Assembly: GCA_016735415.1 (NCBI GenBank)
Contig: JAERRP010000686.1
Coordinates: forward strand, 1 to 7,436
Length of the DNA: 7,436 bases
Direction: 5' to 3'
Origin: Desulfobacterales bacterium
GTDB lineage: Bacteria; Desulfobacterota; Desulfobacteria; Desulfobacterales; UBA5852
In this document: one piece after another, positions 1 to 7,289 of the stretch
How the letters are laid out: every line of letters starts with the position of its first letter
Numbering within the stretch: position 1 is the first letter of the stretch
Position numbers and translations under genes: made by a program
The notes under the pieces: model-generated
Told to the model about the DNA's origin: nothing
Database searches by the model: none
Seen by the model: the letters and a program-made list of their open reading frames with translations, nothing else

Positions 1-571
1 CCTCCAGATAGGCGGGCCAGTCATTCCCCACCAGAACTTGCGGCACATCGTTAATCGTTTTCACATTTGCAGTGACATCCTCTCCTTCGAAACCGTTGCC
101 ACGGGTGGCCGCCCGCACCAGTCTGCCTTCATCGAAATGCAACGCACATGATAAGCCGTCAATTTTAGGCTCGCAGTCAATTTCGAAATCCTCATCCGAA
201 TTTTTCAACTCGATCAGAAAGTTTCGAATGCCATCCAACCAGTCATGTATATCCCCAGGCGTGAACGCATTATCAATTGACAGCATGGGCACACTGTGCC
301 GAATCTTTTTAAAGCCGGCCCCCACCGGTGCACCGACCTTTCGGGAAGGGCTGTCAGCCAGGACCAAATGTGGAAAACGTATCTCAATCGCTTTGTTTCG
401 CTGTCGCAACAAATCGTATTCAGCATCACTGATCTCATTTTGATTTTTTTCGTAATACAAATCATCATGATAAGCGATTAGACGCGCAAGTTCGCTCAGC
501 TCCGCAGCAGCCTCATTTTCTGTAAGCTGCTCGACCGGCGTGGAGAAAAAAGTGGTGTAATTCTGACGCAT
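1..571 (-). CDS. ligA: NAD-dependent DNA ligase LigA, N-terminal part (cut by window edge)
   Basis: The frame is open from an ATG at 571-569 to the window edge and gives 190 codons of a protein usually near 670 residues. LigA seals nicks in DNA during replication and repair, using NAD+ to adenylate itself. Visible are the NMN-binding domain Ia (YHDDLYYE at residues 34-41, ISDAEYD at 47-53), a family block DSPSRKVG (73-80), VPMLSIDNAF (94-103), and the adenylation site KIDG with catalytic Lys136, followed by TRGNGFEGEDVT (156-167). The OB-fold, zinc finger, HhH and BRCT parts lie outside the window. Start choice: GGAG lies about 15 bases before the ATG, which is rather far; an in-frame TTG four codons upstream is only 3 bases from it, which is rather close, so the start may be off by a few codons. 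It lies 36 bases after the phosphorylase gene and is probably co-transcribed. Base composition is visibly less GC-rich than its neighbours. The family call is very secure. Confidence 0.96.
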   Translation of the reverse strand, partial: MRQNYTTFFSTPVEQLTENEAAAELSELARLIAYHDDLYYEKNQNEISDAEYDLLRQRNKAIEIRFPHLVLADSPSRKVGAPVGAGFKKIRHSVPMLSIDNAFTPGDIHDWLDGIRNFLIELKNSDEDFEIDCEPKIDGLSCALHFDEGRLVRAATRGNGFEGEDVTANVKTINDVPQVLVGNDWPAYLE

Positions 572-607
572 TCGAACTATCAATGACTCCGATTTACTTT
601 GGATGTT

Positions 608-1351
608 TTAGCAGGGGGCGGATCGCTCGACGAAACTGGCGATGGACTCACAGACGGCGAGGCGGGCTTCTTTAAAAAGCACGGTTTTGAAACCCGGCCG
701 CCATTGGAGGGTTGACAGTTCGTCCGACACCACCAGAACAGCCGCCAGCTCTATGCCCAGATGCCTGCCCACGGTGTAGAGGACCGAAAGCTCCATCTCC
801 ACAACCAGCGCTCCAAGGGTCTGGTAGTGGCACACTTTCCGTTCCGTCTCGCGGAAAACCGCATCCGTGCTCCAGACCCAGCCCTCCTGACAGACGATAC
901 CGTCCCGGCTGAGTTGGGCGTTGAGTTCGGATTGCAGCGCCGAGGAAAAGGGCCGTACCCGATCGGTATCGCAACCGTAGCCCCGCGAGGTGCCCTCATC
1001 CACAAACGCGCCGCAAGGCACCACGACATCACCGCTTTGAACGGACGGCGCCAGCGCACCGCACCATCCGAAAAAAATAATACGCCGCGCACCCCAGGCC
1101 GCCAGGGTTTCCATCAGCATGGCCGCTTGCGGCGCGCCTATGAAAGGCCCCACCAGGCTGAAGGAAAGCGGCCGCTGGCCGTCCGAATAAAGCTGGCTCA
1201 GAAAAAGGTGTTCGCCTTCCGCGGCCGGGAACTGAAACCTTCGACGCAACCGCTCGACATCGGGAGGCGTGGCTGCCATAATCGTCAATGAACCGATCGA
1301 ATCGGTCTGGCGGCGTCGCGGTGGCCGTATGATGGCGTGTTCCTCCGGCAC
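608..1351 (-). CDS. Nucleoside phosphorylase-like protein (PNP/UDP family)
   Basis: This is a 247-residue cytoplasmic enzyme of the purine/uridine phosphorylase superfamily, which cleaves the N-glycosidic bond of nucleosides with phosphate or, in the nucleosidase branch, with water. Visible family features are GPFIGAPQAA (68-77) leading into a strand and glycine turn FFGWCGAL (93-100), WSTDAVFRET (160-169), the EME signature of the ribose and base site at 185-187 (VVEMELSVLYTVG), and VVSDEL (207-212) with the usual late Asp at 210. The start is taken as GTG at 1351, 4 bases after the stop of the small upstream gene, with AAGG overlapping that stop as ribosome site. An ATG at codon 25 is the only ATG alternative but would lose the segment IIRPPRRR, which resembles the N-terminus of related proteins I recall. 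Substrate and exact activity (phosphorylase or nucleosidase) cannot be read from the sequence. Length is normal for the family and nothing is broken. Confidence 0.88.
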   Translation of the reverse strand: MPEEHAIIRPPRRRQTDSIGSLTIMAATPPDVERLRRRFQFPAAEGEHLFLSQLYSDGQRPLSFSLVGPFIGAPQAAMLMETLAAWGARRIIFFGWCGALAPSVQSGDVVVPCGAFVDEGTSRGYGCDTDRVRPFSSALQSELNAQLSRDGIVCQEGWVWSTDAVFRETERKVCHYQTLGALVVEMELSVLYTVGRHLGIELAAVLVVSDELSTLQWRPGFKTVLFKEARLAVCESIASFVERSAPC

Positions 1352-1355
1352 CGCC

Positions 1356-1610
1356 TTAACCCGGCCCGACGCGCCCGGTCAGCTCGTCCTTGATCGCGTC
1401 AATGATATCGTAGAGCCACAGGATATCTTCGACCGTCAGACGGCCGGCCTTGGCCGGAGCCCGGTCGCTGCCGTCTTTTTTCTTCAGGATGCGGGGGCCG
1501 ATCTGAACTTTCGGCTCGCCCGCACCATATTGATTGATGCTGACCATCAGACCGGTTTCTTCACACTTCCACTGTTTCAGGGTTTTATCCTGTTCCGGAT
1601 CGTAAGGCAT
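1356..1610 (-). CDS. Conserved-looking small protein of unknown function (84 aa)
   Basis: The gene encodes an 84-residue soluble protein with no signal peptide or membrane segment. The ATG at 1610 is well supported by AAGGAG at 1622-1617 with a 6-base spacer. The chain has a hydrophilic start, a likely strand region (LMVSINQY at 21-28, KVQIGPR at 34-40), a basic linker rich in Lys, and a C-terminal helix with acidic and hydrophobic spacing (DILWLYDIIDAIKDEL). The order strand, strand, K-x-GRLT, then helix loosely recalls the PC4/YdbC single-strand DNA-binding fold, but that is only a pattern impression. It has one Cys, so a metal site is unlikely. Its stop is 4 bases before the phosphorylase GTG, so the two are almost certainly translated from one message. 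A 159-base spacer separates it from glyS and holds possible alternative hairpins. I do not recognise a named family. Confidence 0.8.
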   Translation of the reverse strand: MPYDPEQDKTLKQWKCEETGLMVSINQYGAGEPKVQIGPRILKKKDGSDRAPAKAGRLTVEDILWLYDIIDAIKDELTGRVGPG

Positions 1611-1616
1611 AAATTT

Positions 1617-1622
1617 CTCCTT
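1617..1622 (-). promoter_or_regulatory. Ribosome binding site of the 84-aa gene
   Basis: On the minus strand AAGGAG is followed by AAATTT and then the ATG at 1610. This is near-consensus Shine-Dalgarno sequence at good spacing and fixes the start of the small gene. Confidence 0.75.
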
Positions 1623-1645
1623 TTAATTCGTTGACAAACACCGCT

Positions 1646-1708
1646 GGCGGGTTCCCGTTCAACTGTATTTCAAACCCGCCGGTAAGGTCATTTTTCCGTC
1701 AGGCGGGT
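1646..1708 (-). promoter_or_regulatory. Possible alternative-hairpin leader before the 84-aa gene
   Basis: In the minus-strand transcript three arms occur in order: ACCCGCC (1708-1702), GGCGGGTT (1680-1673) and AACCCGCC (1653-1646). The middle arm can pair with the first over 7 bp or with the third over 8 bp, so the two hairpins exclude each other. The third arm ends 23 bases before the Shine-Dalgarno site. No run of U follows either hairpin, so a standard intrinsic terminator is not supported. The loops are long (21 and 19 bases). It may be a leader switch, a processing or stability element between glyS and the small gene, or chance in GC-rich DNA. Confidence 0.3.
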
Positions 1709-1732
1709 CCATCGCGCCGATCGAAGCGCTTT

Positions 1733-1748
1733 CCGCCGGCGCGGGCGG
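1733..1748 (-). terminator. Weak GC hairpin just downstream of glyS
   Basis: Twenty-one bases past the glyS stop the transcript can form CCGCC-CGCGCC-GGCGG, a 5-bp stem with a 6-base loop. No U tract follows, so at best it is a weak or factor-dependent end, or a 3' stability element of the glyQS message. Confidence 0.2.
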
Positions 1749-1769
1749 CCCTCAAGAAAAACATTTCGA

Positions 1770-3860
1770 TCAGGTGGTCAGGCGCGAAAAATCGGCAATG
1801 CCGGTAAACAGTCCAGCCAGGTGTTCCAGCAGCGCCATGCGATTCAGACGCATCTGCTTATCTTCCGCCATCACCATGACACCGTCAAAAAATTCGTCCA
1901 CCGGCGCCTTGAGACGGGCAATCTCCAGGAGGGCTTCATAAAAAGCGCCCTCTTTGACCCTGGCTTCAACGCTTTCCCGGACACCTTGGTAGGCCTGCCA
2001 TAGCGCTCCCTCGCAATCCTTTTCGAAGAGATTTTCATTCAGCGTCCCCGGATGCAGGCCGAAAGGATCGCGCCCGGCTTTTTTCAGAATGTTCACCACC
2101 CGTTTAAAAGCAATCGCCAGGGGGGCAAAATCCGCCTGGGTCCTGAGTTTGTCCAGGGCCGCAACCCGCTTCCAGACGTAGGGAATATGGTCGACCGATA
2201 TGGCCGTGACCGCCGCCACACTGTCCTTGGCCGCCCCTTCATCGGATAAAATGTGTTCCATCCGACGACGGAAAAAAGTAATAATGGCATCGCTCAGAGA
2301 ATCCAGGCGACCGGTCGTTTGCTCTCCGAACTGCGAAAGTCCGAGAGTGATAAGGGCCTTCAGGGAAACCTCCAGGCTGGCATGACGCATGATCTGGACA
2401 ACACCGATGGCCTGGCGCCGCAGGGCGTAAGGATCGGCCGCCCCGGTCGGTTCCAGCCCGACACTGAAACAACCGCAGATCGAGTCCATTTTATCGGCGA
2501 TGGAAACCAATGCCCCCGTGCGCGTTGCGGGCAGCGTCCCCCCGGAACGGGTGGGGCGGTAATGCTCTTCGATGGCCGCCGGAATATCGCCCGGTTCGTT
2601 GGCGGCAACGGCATAAACACGCCCCATGACGCCCTGAAGCTTGGGAAATTCGCCCACCACCTGACTCACGAGATCGGATTTGCACAGATGGGCCGCCCGG
2701 CGTACCTGACCCACCAGACCATTGTCGCCGCCAAGCGTCTCGGCCAGAAAAACCGCCATATGGCCGACACGCTCGATCTTGGCACGCATGGACCCGAGTT
2801 CGGCCTGAAAAAGAACACCGGCCAGTTTTTCCACCCGTTCATCGGCCGACATCTGCATATCCGCGCGGTAGAAAAACTGAGCATCGCTCAGACGCGCCCG
2901 CAGGACACGTTCATGCCCGGTGGCCACCAGGCCGAGATCACGGGTGCGGGTATTGTTGACCGCGATGAAGGCCGACATCAGTTTGCCCTGCGGGTCCACG
3001 ACGGCAAAGTATTTCTGGTGCTCCCGCATGGCCGTGATCAGAATCTCTTTGGGCACTTCCAGAAATTCAATTTCAAAACGGCCGGTGGTGGCAATCGGAT
3101 ATTCCACCAGATTGGTGACGATATCCACCAGTTCGGGGTCTTCCAGCACCTGGCCCCCGGCCTCGGCGGCCGCCCGCGCGACTTCTTCGACCACCATGCG
3201 GCGTCGCTCGTTGATGTCGACGATCACCTGATGTTGACGCAAAACCTCGACATACTGCCCGGCCTGATCGAGTCTGATCCTGGCGGGCGCCATAAAAAAA
3301 TGTCCCCGGGTGTGGCGGCCGCTCTTGGTATTGCCCACCGTGAAGGGAATCGTCTTCGCCCCCAGAAGGGCGACGATGGTGTGAATCGGCCGTGCAAACG
3401 CAATCGTTAACTCGGACCAGCGCATCGACTTGGGAAAGGGTGTCGCCAGGATCACTTCCGGGAGAATGGTTTTTAGTACGGTCGAGGTGCTCACACCGCG
3501 TTCAGTCTTGCGGGCGCAGACATATTCACCTTTGTCCGTCCGGGTGGTCTTCAAACGGCTGACCGGGATGCCGACCTTTTCGGCAAACTTTTGGGCCGCC
3601 ATGGTCGGCTGCCCCCCGGCATCAAAAGCGACTTTCACCGGCGGCCCCAGCACTTCGTTGGAGGCCGAACGCTGTTTATCCGCCACATCACTGACCTCGA
3701 TGGCCAGACGCCGCGGCGTTCCGAAAGTGCGTATGGCCGCATGATCGATTCTGGCATTCTCCAGCTTCCGGGCCAGCATGCGGGCCATGGCGGCTAGCGC
3801 CGGTTCGATATAGCCGGCCGGTAATTCTTCAGCTCCAATTTCTACTAGCAGTTTTTCCAT
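1770..3860 (-). CDS. glyS: Glycyl-tRNA synthetase beta subunit GlyS
   Basis: This is the 696-residue beta subunit of the bacterial alpha/beta glycyl-tRNA synthetase, which charges tRNA-Gly with glycine in the cytoplasm; beta supplies most tRNA recognition. The family N-terminus LLVEIGAEELPAGY (4-17) is followed by FPKSMRW (142-148), HTRGHFF (183-189), MREHQKYF (282-289), a block from GHERVLRARLSD to FFYRAD (319-338), an HD-like helical region with AAHLCKSDL (393-401) and EFPKLQGVMG (408-417), and DPYALRRQAIG (480-490). The C-terminal third is helical, as expected for the anticodon-binding domain. Length is normal and the frame is unbroken. The ATG at 3860 has GAGG 8 bases upstream. It follows glyQ by 70 bases, so both subunits should come from one message. 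Identification is secure. Confidence 0.98.
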   Translation of the reverse strand: MEKLLVEIGAEELPAGYIEPALAAMARMLARKLENARIDHAAIRTFGTPRRLAIEVSDVADKQRSASNEVLGPPVKVAFDAGGQPTMAAQKFAEKVGIPVSRLKTTRTDKGEYVCARKTERGVSTSTVLKTILPEVILATPFPKSMRWSELTIAFARPIHTIVALLGAKTIPFTVGNTKSGRHTRGHFFMAPARIRLDQAGQYVEVLRQHQVIVDINERRRMVVEEVARAAAEAGGQVLEDPELVDIVTNLVEYPIATTGRFEIEFLEVPKEILITAMREHQKYFAVVDPQGKLMSAFIAVNNTRTRDLGLVATGHERVLRARLSDAQFFYRADMQMSADERVEKLAGVLFQAELGSMRAKIERVGHMAVFLAETLGGDNGLVGQVRRAAHLCKSDLVSQVVGEFPKLQGVMGRVYAVAANEPGDIPAAIEEHYRPTRSGGTLPATRTGALVSIADKMDSICGCFSVGLEPTGAADPYALRRQAIGVVQIMRHASLEVSLKALITLGLSQFGEQTTGRLDSLSDAIITFFRRRMEHILSDEGAAKDSVAAVTAISVDHIPYVWKRVAALDKLRTQADFAPLAIAFKRVVNILKKAGRDPFGLHPGTLNENLFEKDCEGALWQAYQGVRESVEARVKEGAFYEALLEIARLKAPVDEFFDGVMVMAEDKQMRLNRMALLEHLAGLFTGIADFSRLTT

Positions 3861-3930
3861 TCGTTTTACCTCGTTCTCCCTTCCAATTTACCATTCGGTC
3901 CCGGGATCTCGACGGGGGCCGCCGGGCCGG

Positions 3931-4815
3931 CTACAGTTTCGGTATGCCGCGTTCCAACAGGGGGTATCCCATGTCTTCGCGCTGATTGACGTATCCTTCG
4001 GCGCAGAGACGGGCCAGGTTGCGGATACGGCCGATGTAGCCGGTTCGCTCGGTAACACTGATGGCACCGCGGGCATCCAGCAGGTTGAACGTATGGGAAC
4101 ATTTAAGGCAGTATTCATAGGCTGGCAGCACCAGCCCCTCACCGATAATCCGCTGGGATTCAGCTTCGTACTGGCTGAAAAAACGGAAGAGCATATCCAC
4201 ATCGGCTTTCTCGAAGTTATAGGTCGATTGCTCGATTTCCTGCTGATGATGCATATCGCCGTACTTGACGGTCTGGTTCCACATGAGATCGTAGACATTG
4301 TCGACCCCTTGCAGATACATGGCAATCCGTTCCAGCCCGTAAGTCAGTTCGACCGTAATGGGCGCCAGTTCAATGCTGCCGCAAAGCTGAAAATAGGTGA
4401 ACTGGGTAATCTCCATGCCATCCAGCCAGACCTCCCAACCCAGACCGGCGGCCCCCAGGGTGGGCGACTCCCAGTCATCTTCGACAAAACGGATATCGTG
4501 CTCCAGCGGATCGATACCGAGTCCTTTCATACTTTGCAAATAGAGTTGCTGGACATTGTACGGCGAGGGTTTCAGAATCACCTGATACTGATAGTAGTGT
4601 TGAAGACGATTTGGGTTTTCACCGTAACGGCCGTCGGTGGGGCGGCGGGACGGCTGCACATAGGCCACATTCCAAGGCTCCGGCCCCAAGGCTCGCAGCA
4701 GGGTGGCCGGATGGAACGTGCCGGCGCCCACCTCCATGTCGTAGGGCTGTGCCACCACACAGCCCTTCCGTGCCCAAAAGCGTTCCAGTTTCATAATGAC
4801 ATCTTGAAAATACAT
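3931..4815 (-). CDS. glyQ: Glycyl-tRNA synthetase alpha subunit GlyQ
   Basis: This is the 294-residue catalytic alpha subunit, which binds glycine and ATP and forms glycyl-adenylate as part of the alpha2beta2 enzyme. The start [14 protein letters not shown] is the typical N-terminus. Other hallmarks are [19 protein letters not shown] (18-36), the class II motif 2 region with [18 protein letters not shown] (53-70), [20 protein letters not shown] (110-129), and the motif 3 region [13 protein letters not shown] (156-168). The same frame stays open upstream to 5109, but that stretch lies over the kinase gene in another frame and resembles no GlyQ. The ATG at 4815 is fixed by a strong GAGGAG 5 bases before it. 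It lies 113 bases after the kinase and 70 bases before glyS. Length and motifs are complete. Confidence 0.98.
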   Translation of the reverse strand: MYFQDVIMKLERFWARKGCVVAQPYDMEVGAGTFHPATLLRALGPEPWNVAYVQPSRRPTDGRYGENPNRLQHYYQYQVILKPSPYNVQQLYLQSMKGLGIDPLEHDIRFVEDDWESPTLGAAGLGWEVWLDGMEITQFTYFQLCGSIELAPITVELTYGLERIAMYLQGVDNVYDLMWNQTVKYGDMHHQQEIEQSTYNFEKADVDMLFRFFSQYEAESQRIIGEGLVLPAYEYCLKCSHTFNLLDARGAISVTERTGYIGRIRNLARLCAEGYVNQREDMGYPLLERGIPKL

Positions 4816-4820
4816 AAGGA

Positions 4821-4826
4821 CTCCTC
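4821..4826 (-). promoter_or_regulatory. Ribosome binding site fixing the glyQ start
   Basis: GAGGAG on the minus strand, followed by TCCTT and the ATG at 4815. It decides for the 294-residue form over the longer open frame that runs back into the kinase gene. Confidence 0.8.
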
Positions 4827-4928
4827 GTGCGTACGCGTGATGGTTATCGATCAAGTGTTCATCAAATTTTCGGTCCCGAGAATCGGTTGGACCATACCCG
4901 GGCGGCGCCCCTTCGGTGCAACCGGTTC

Positions 4929-5996
4929 TCAGCGCGGCGTGACTTGAACCCGCAGTCCTTCCATCGCCGGCCGGGCGTCCAGAAGGACGGCTTCCGGATG
5001 ACGGTCCAGAAGCGCCTGCCATTTCGGACGGAGCATACGAATGGCCTCTTTTTCTCCGATCGCCCAGATGCAACCGCCACCCCCGGCACCGGTAAAACGC
5101 CCCCCGCACCCCTGGGCTATAGCGACATCCACCAGGGCAAGACCCAGGGGATCAAGCACGTCGGGGTTCATTTCTCTGCGGATGGCCGTCTCGGCGTTCA
5201 TGGCGTCGCCCGCCGCCGACCAGTCCCCCCGATCGACAGCGGCGCAGAATTGTTTAACGCCGTCGACTATCCGGGTCCAGCGGGCACGGTCGCGACCGGC
5301 AAGAAAACGTTGAACCCACATTGCGTTGACATCGTGGGAGATGTGGGGACGGCCACCATAGGCCACCAGAAAGTGCTCCGCCAACGCTTCCGCCTTGGCG
5401 TCACTCGCCAGCGCCTGCCGGCGCACGCCCAGTCCATCGTCCAGCACCTCCCAATACCAGGCATTGATACCGCCGAAGGCCGCCGCCAGCTGATCCTGCA
5501 TGCCGCAGGGCCGCCCGGCGGCGCTTTCTTCAATCAGGTGGGCCCGCCGCACGACTTGATCCACTGACAGCGTCTTTCCCCCGGCGATCCGGCGGCATTC
5601 GCCCAGAGCACCGATCAGCGCCACCGCCGCAACGGATGACCCGCCCAAAGCGCTGCGCGGGGGCGAGGCGCTTTCGATATGAATGCTTATTCCCCGTAAA
5701 TTGAAATGGACGGCCACCGCAAAAAACAACCCCATCGGGTGATTGAAGGGGGCCTCTTCAGCAATAAATTCAGCCGGCTCGAAGCCCCGGGAAGATATCC
5801 GCACGCTGGGGCCGGTATGGGTCTCCAGGGAGACCGTGGTTCGCAGGTCAAGTGCCATGTTGAATGTGGCGGGAGCGACCGGCTGCAATGGGAGATAAAA
5901 AGTGCCCAGATCGAGTGTCCCCCCCATGTCGACCCGACAGGGAGCGGATGCGCTGACATGGTGTAGTGCAATGATCTTGTGAATCGGGTTATCCAT
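4929..5996 (-). CDS. GHMP-family kinase related to galactokinase/heptose-phosphate kinases
   Basis: This is a 355-residue soluble small-molecule kinase of the GHMP superfamily. [11 protein letters not shown] (21-31) is the N-terminal substrate-side motif. [13 protein letters not shown] (112-124) is the ATP-binding loop, matching P-x3-G-(L/G)-x-[17 protein letters not shown] (164-178) is a block typical of the HddA-like branch (COG2605), with a probable catalytic Asp at 168. [16 protein letters not shown] (298-313) is the third GHMP motif near the C-terminus. The closest role I can suggest is a sugar or heptose-7-phosphate kinase, but no heptose or envelope genes adjoin it, so the substrate stays open. 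The frame is open upstream to 6239 over recO; the ATG at 5996 gives the family-like N-terminus and starts 41 bases after the recO stop. Its ribosome site is weak (GGA about 8 bases upstream). It sits between recO and glyQS, probably in the same transcript. Confidence 0.88.
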   Translation of the reverse strand: MDNPIHKIIALHHVSASAPCRVDMGGTLDLGTFYLPLQPVAPATFNMALDLRTTVSLETHTGPSVRISSRGFEPAEFIAEEAPFNHPMGLFFAVAVHFNLRGISIHIESASPPRSALGGSSVAAVALIGALGECRRIAGGKTLSVDQVVRRAHLIEESAAGRPCGMQDQLAAAFGGINAWYWEVLDDGLGVRRQALASDAKAEALAEHFLVAYGGRPHISHDVNAMWVQRFLAGRDRARWTRIVDGVKQFCAAVDRGDWSAAGDAMNAETAIRREMNPDVLDPLGLALVDVAIAQGCGGRFTGAGGGGCIWAIGEKEAIRMLRPKWQALLDRHPEAVLLDARPAMEGLRVQVTPR

Positions 5997-6037
5997 TTTG
6001 CGATCCGGTTTAATCCTGCCGTTTCCGCCGAAACGTC

Positions 6038-6592
6038 TTACGATGTCGGCTGACTGGGCCGTATCTGCCGCAGGAATTTGAGGCTGCGTGGTTCCTTCCC
6101 CAGGTGATAGGGCACAAAGGCTTCCAGAAAATTCTGGGCTTCGTTCAATGCGGCCGGGGAGAAGCGAATGCGTCCGATGCGCTCCAAGTCGCCTTCGCCA
6201 ATCCATTGCAACTGTTTGACGGTTCCCCGTGACAGGCATAGCGCCGGCTCAAACGCTTGATCGCAGGCGCGGCAGCAAAGCCCCCCCCGGGGCAGATCAA
6301 ACCCTGTCGCGGTGGATCGGATGCTATCCAGATCCGTCCGGCAGACGCAGCAGTAATTGAGATTCGGACACAACCCGGCCAATGCCATGAAGCGCATTTG
6401 AAAGGCCAGGTTGATCAGGGCCGCGTCCTGCCGGCCGGTATTCAATTCACCGAGTGCATATACAATCAAATCGTACAAAGGCGCAAGCGACTGGTCTTCT
6501 TCGGTCCAGGCCATGATAAGCTCGGCCCAATAGCTGGCGTAAGCCGTTTTGAGAATGTGTTCGCGTAAAGTGGCGAAGGCCTGGCTAGAGTG
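6038..6592 (-). CDS. recO: DNA repair protein RecO, C-terminal part (5' end lost at junction)
   Basis: RecO works with RecF and RecR to load RecA on single-stranded DNA in gap repair. About 180 C-terminal residues are present, against a usual 240-250. Residues encoded from about 6590 downward (LREHILKTAYASYWAEL) match the middle of RecO. A helical region with LINLAFQMRFMALAGLCP follows, then a four-Cys zinc site (YCCVC and LCCRAC), then the end VPYHLGKEPRSLKFL. The N-terminal OB-fold, about 70-80 residues, is missing. The same frame stays open to 6664, but those codons are AT-rich, do not look like RecO and contain no start. The ATG at 6514 is internal and not the true start. The break coincides with the composition change near 6590, so the gene is probably cut by an assembly join and not truly truncated. 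The stop is TAA at 6040-6038, 41 bases before the kinase. Confidence 0.93.
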   Translation of the reverse strand, partial: HSSQAFATLREHILKTAYASYWAELIMAWTEEDQSLAPLYDLIVYALGELNTGRQDAALINLAFQMRFMALAGLCPNLNYCCVCRTDLDSIRSTATGFDLPRGGLCCRACDQAFEPALCLSRGTVKQLQWIGEGDLERIGRIRFSPAALNEAQNFLEAFVPYHLGKEPRSLKFLRQIRPSQPTS

Positions 6593-6605
6593 CTTAATTC
6601 CCAGA
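6585..6605. other. Junction between bacterial and AT-rich eukaryotic-like DNA
   Basis: Up to about 6590 the minus strand reads as RecO with bacterial codon use. Beyond about 6600 GC content falls sharply, stops appear in all frames and no coding signal remains. No insertion-sequence end, target duplication or attachment site is visible at the change. The exact base cannot be fixed from this sequence alone. Confidence 0.8.
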
Positions 6606-6785
6606 TACGATACTATCAGTATATCACAAACAGCAACTAAAATACAGTGAAGTAATCCAATTCAAAATAACTACAAAGGCCAACCTACTATGCTTAAATG
6701 ATTCTGCTATAGTCTCATAGAGAGAAAAGTCTTAGTTGTGCAAATCTGGATCTATCTCGAGAGCACTTGAGAGGATTTGTATATA

Positions 6786-6805
6786 CTACTTGTGTATACA
6801 AGTAG
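6786..6805. repeat. Short perfect inverted repeat
   Basis: CTACTTG (6786-6792) and CAAGTAG (6799-6805) flank the 6-base loop TGTATA; outside the stem the pairing continues imperfectly. It may be chance or part of a palindromic repeat in the AT-rich DNA. No function can be assigned. Confidence 0.6.
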
Positions 6806-7289
6806 GTATTCTGTGATACAAAACACACCACGTCAAACAAATTGTTCTTACTAACTTATATAAATATTTTATTTTTACAAAAGCTGAAGTAATATCTGTG
6901 GAATACTACATTGATGTCTACAACTGTTGCTGGTTGCTACAGTGAGTATGTTATTATTTGCTGTTTAATTGCTCCATCTAGCAATTGTTTTGTTACATTG
7001 TGGTGTTCAGTCAGGTTAACATGGAAGCACTGAGGTGTTATTAAGTATATCAAAACATGGTAAAAGATTTAACAGCAAGATTATCAATACAATTTACACA
7101 TTGACAAACAGTTAACACAGCATGAATTGTCCATTCATCAGAATAAGTAATGGATGAATAAATGGAATCAATGCCAAAACTGACAGGTTGTAGGTTGTAT
7201 ATACACACACACATTCGTATGCATCAGAACAGCTAGCCACTATACAATAGAATATTATGAATGGTTATTTTATAAACTTGAAAATAATG

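Noticed and set aside
761..1291. Plus-strand open frame (176 codons) over the phosphorylase gene
   Set aside because: Antisense to a protein with clear PNP/UDP family motifs; no independent support.
1701..1769. Tiny minus-strand frame (about 21 codons) directly after glyS
   Set aside because: It has no good ribosome site and no plausible product; it is Arg/Ala-rich as expected by chance in GC-rich spacer.
2253..3410. Long plus-strand open frame (385 codons) over glyS
   Set aside because: It is antisense to the clearly identified GlyS; its translation is low in family features and rich in His, Gly and Arg, as expected from the complement of GC-rich codons.
4093..4947. Plus-strand open frame (284 codons) over glyQ
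   Set aside because: Antisense shadow of GlyQ, with no ribosome site and no recognisable domain.
4816..5109. N-terminal extension of GlyQ by about 98 residues
   Set aside because: The extension overlaps the kinase gene in another frame, has no GlyQ likeness, and a strong ribosome site marks the internal ATG at 4815.
4827..5567. Plus-strand open frame (246 codons) over the GHMP kinase
   Set aside because: Opposite strand to a motif-complete kinase; its existence follows from the codon bias of the kinase.
7203..7213. AC dinucleotide run
   Set aside because: Only five units plus one base; too short to list as a microsatellite, though in keeping with eukaryotic-type DNA.
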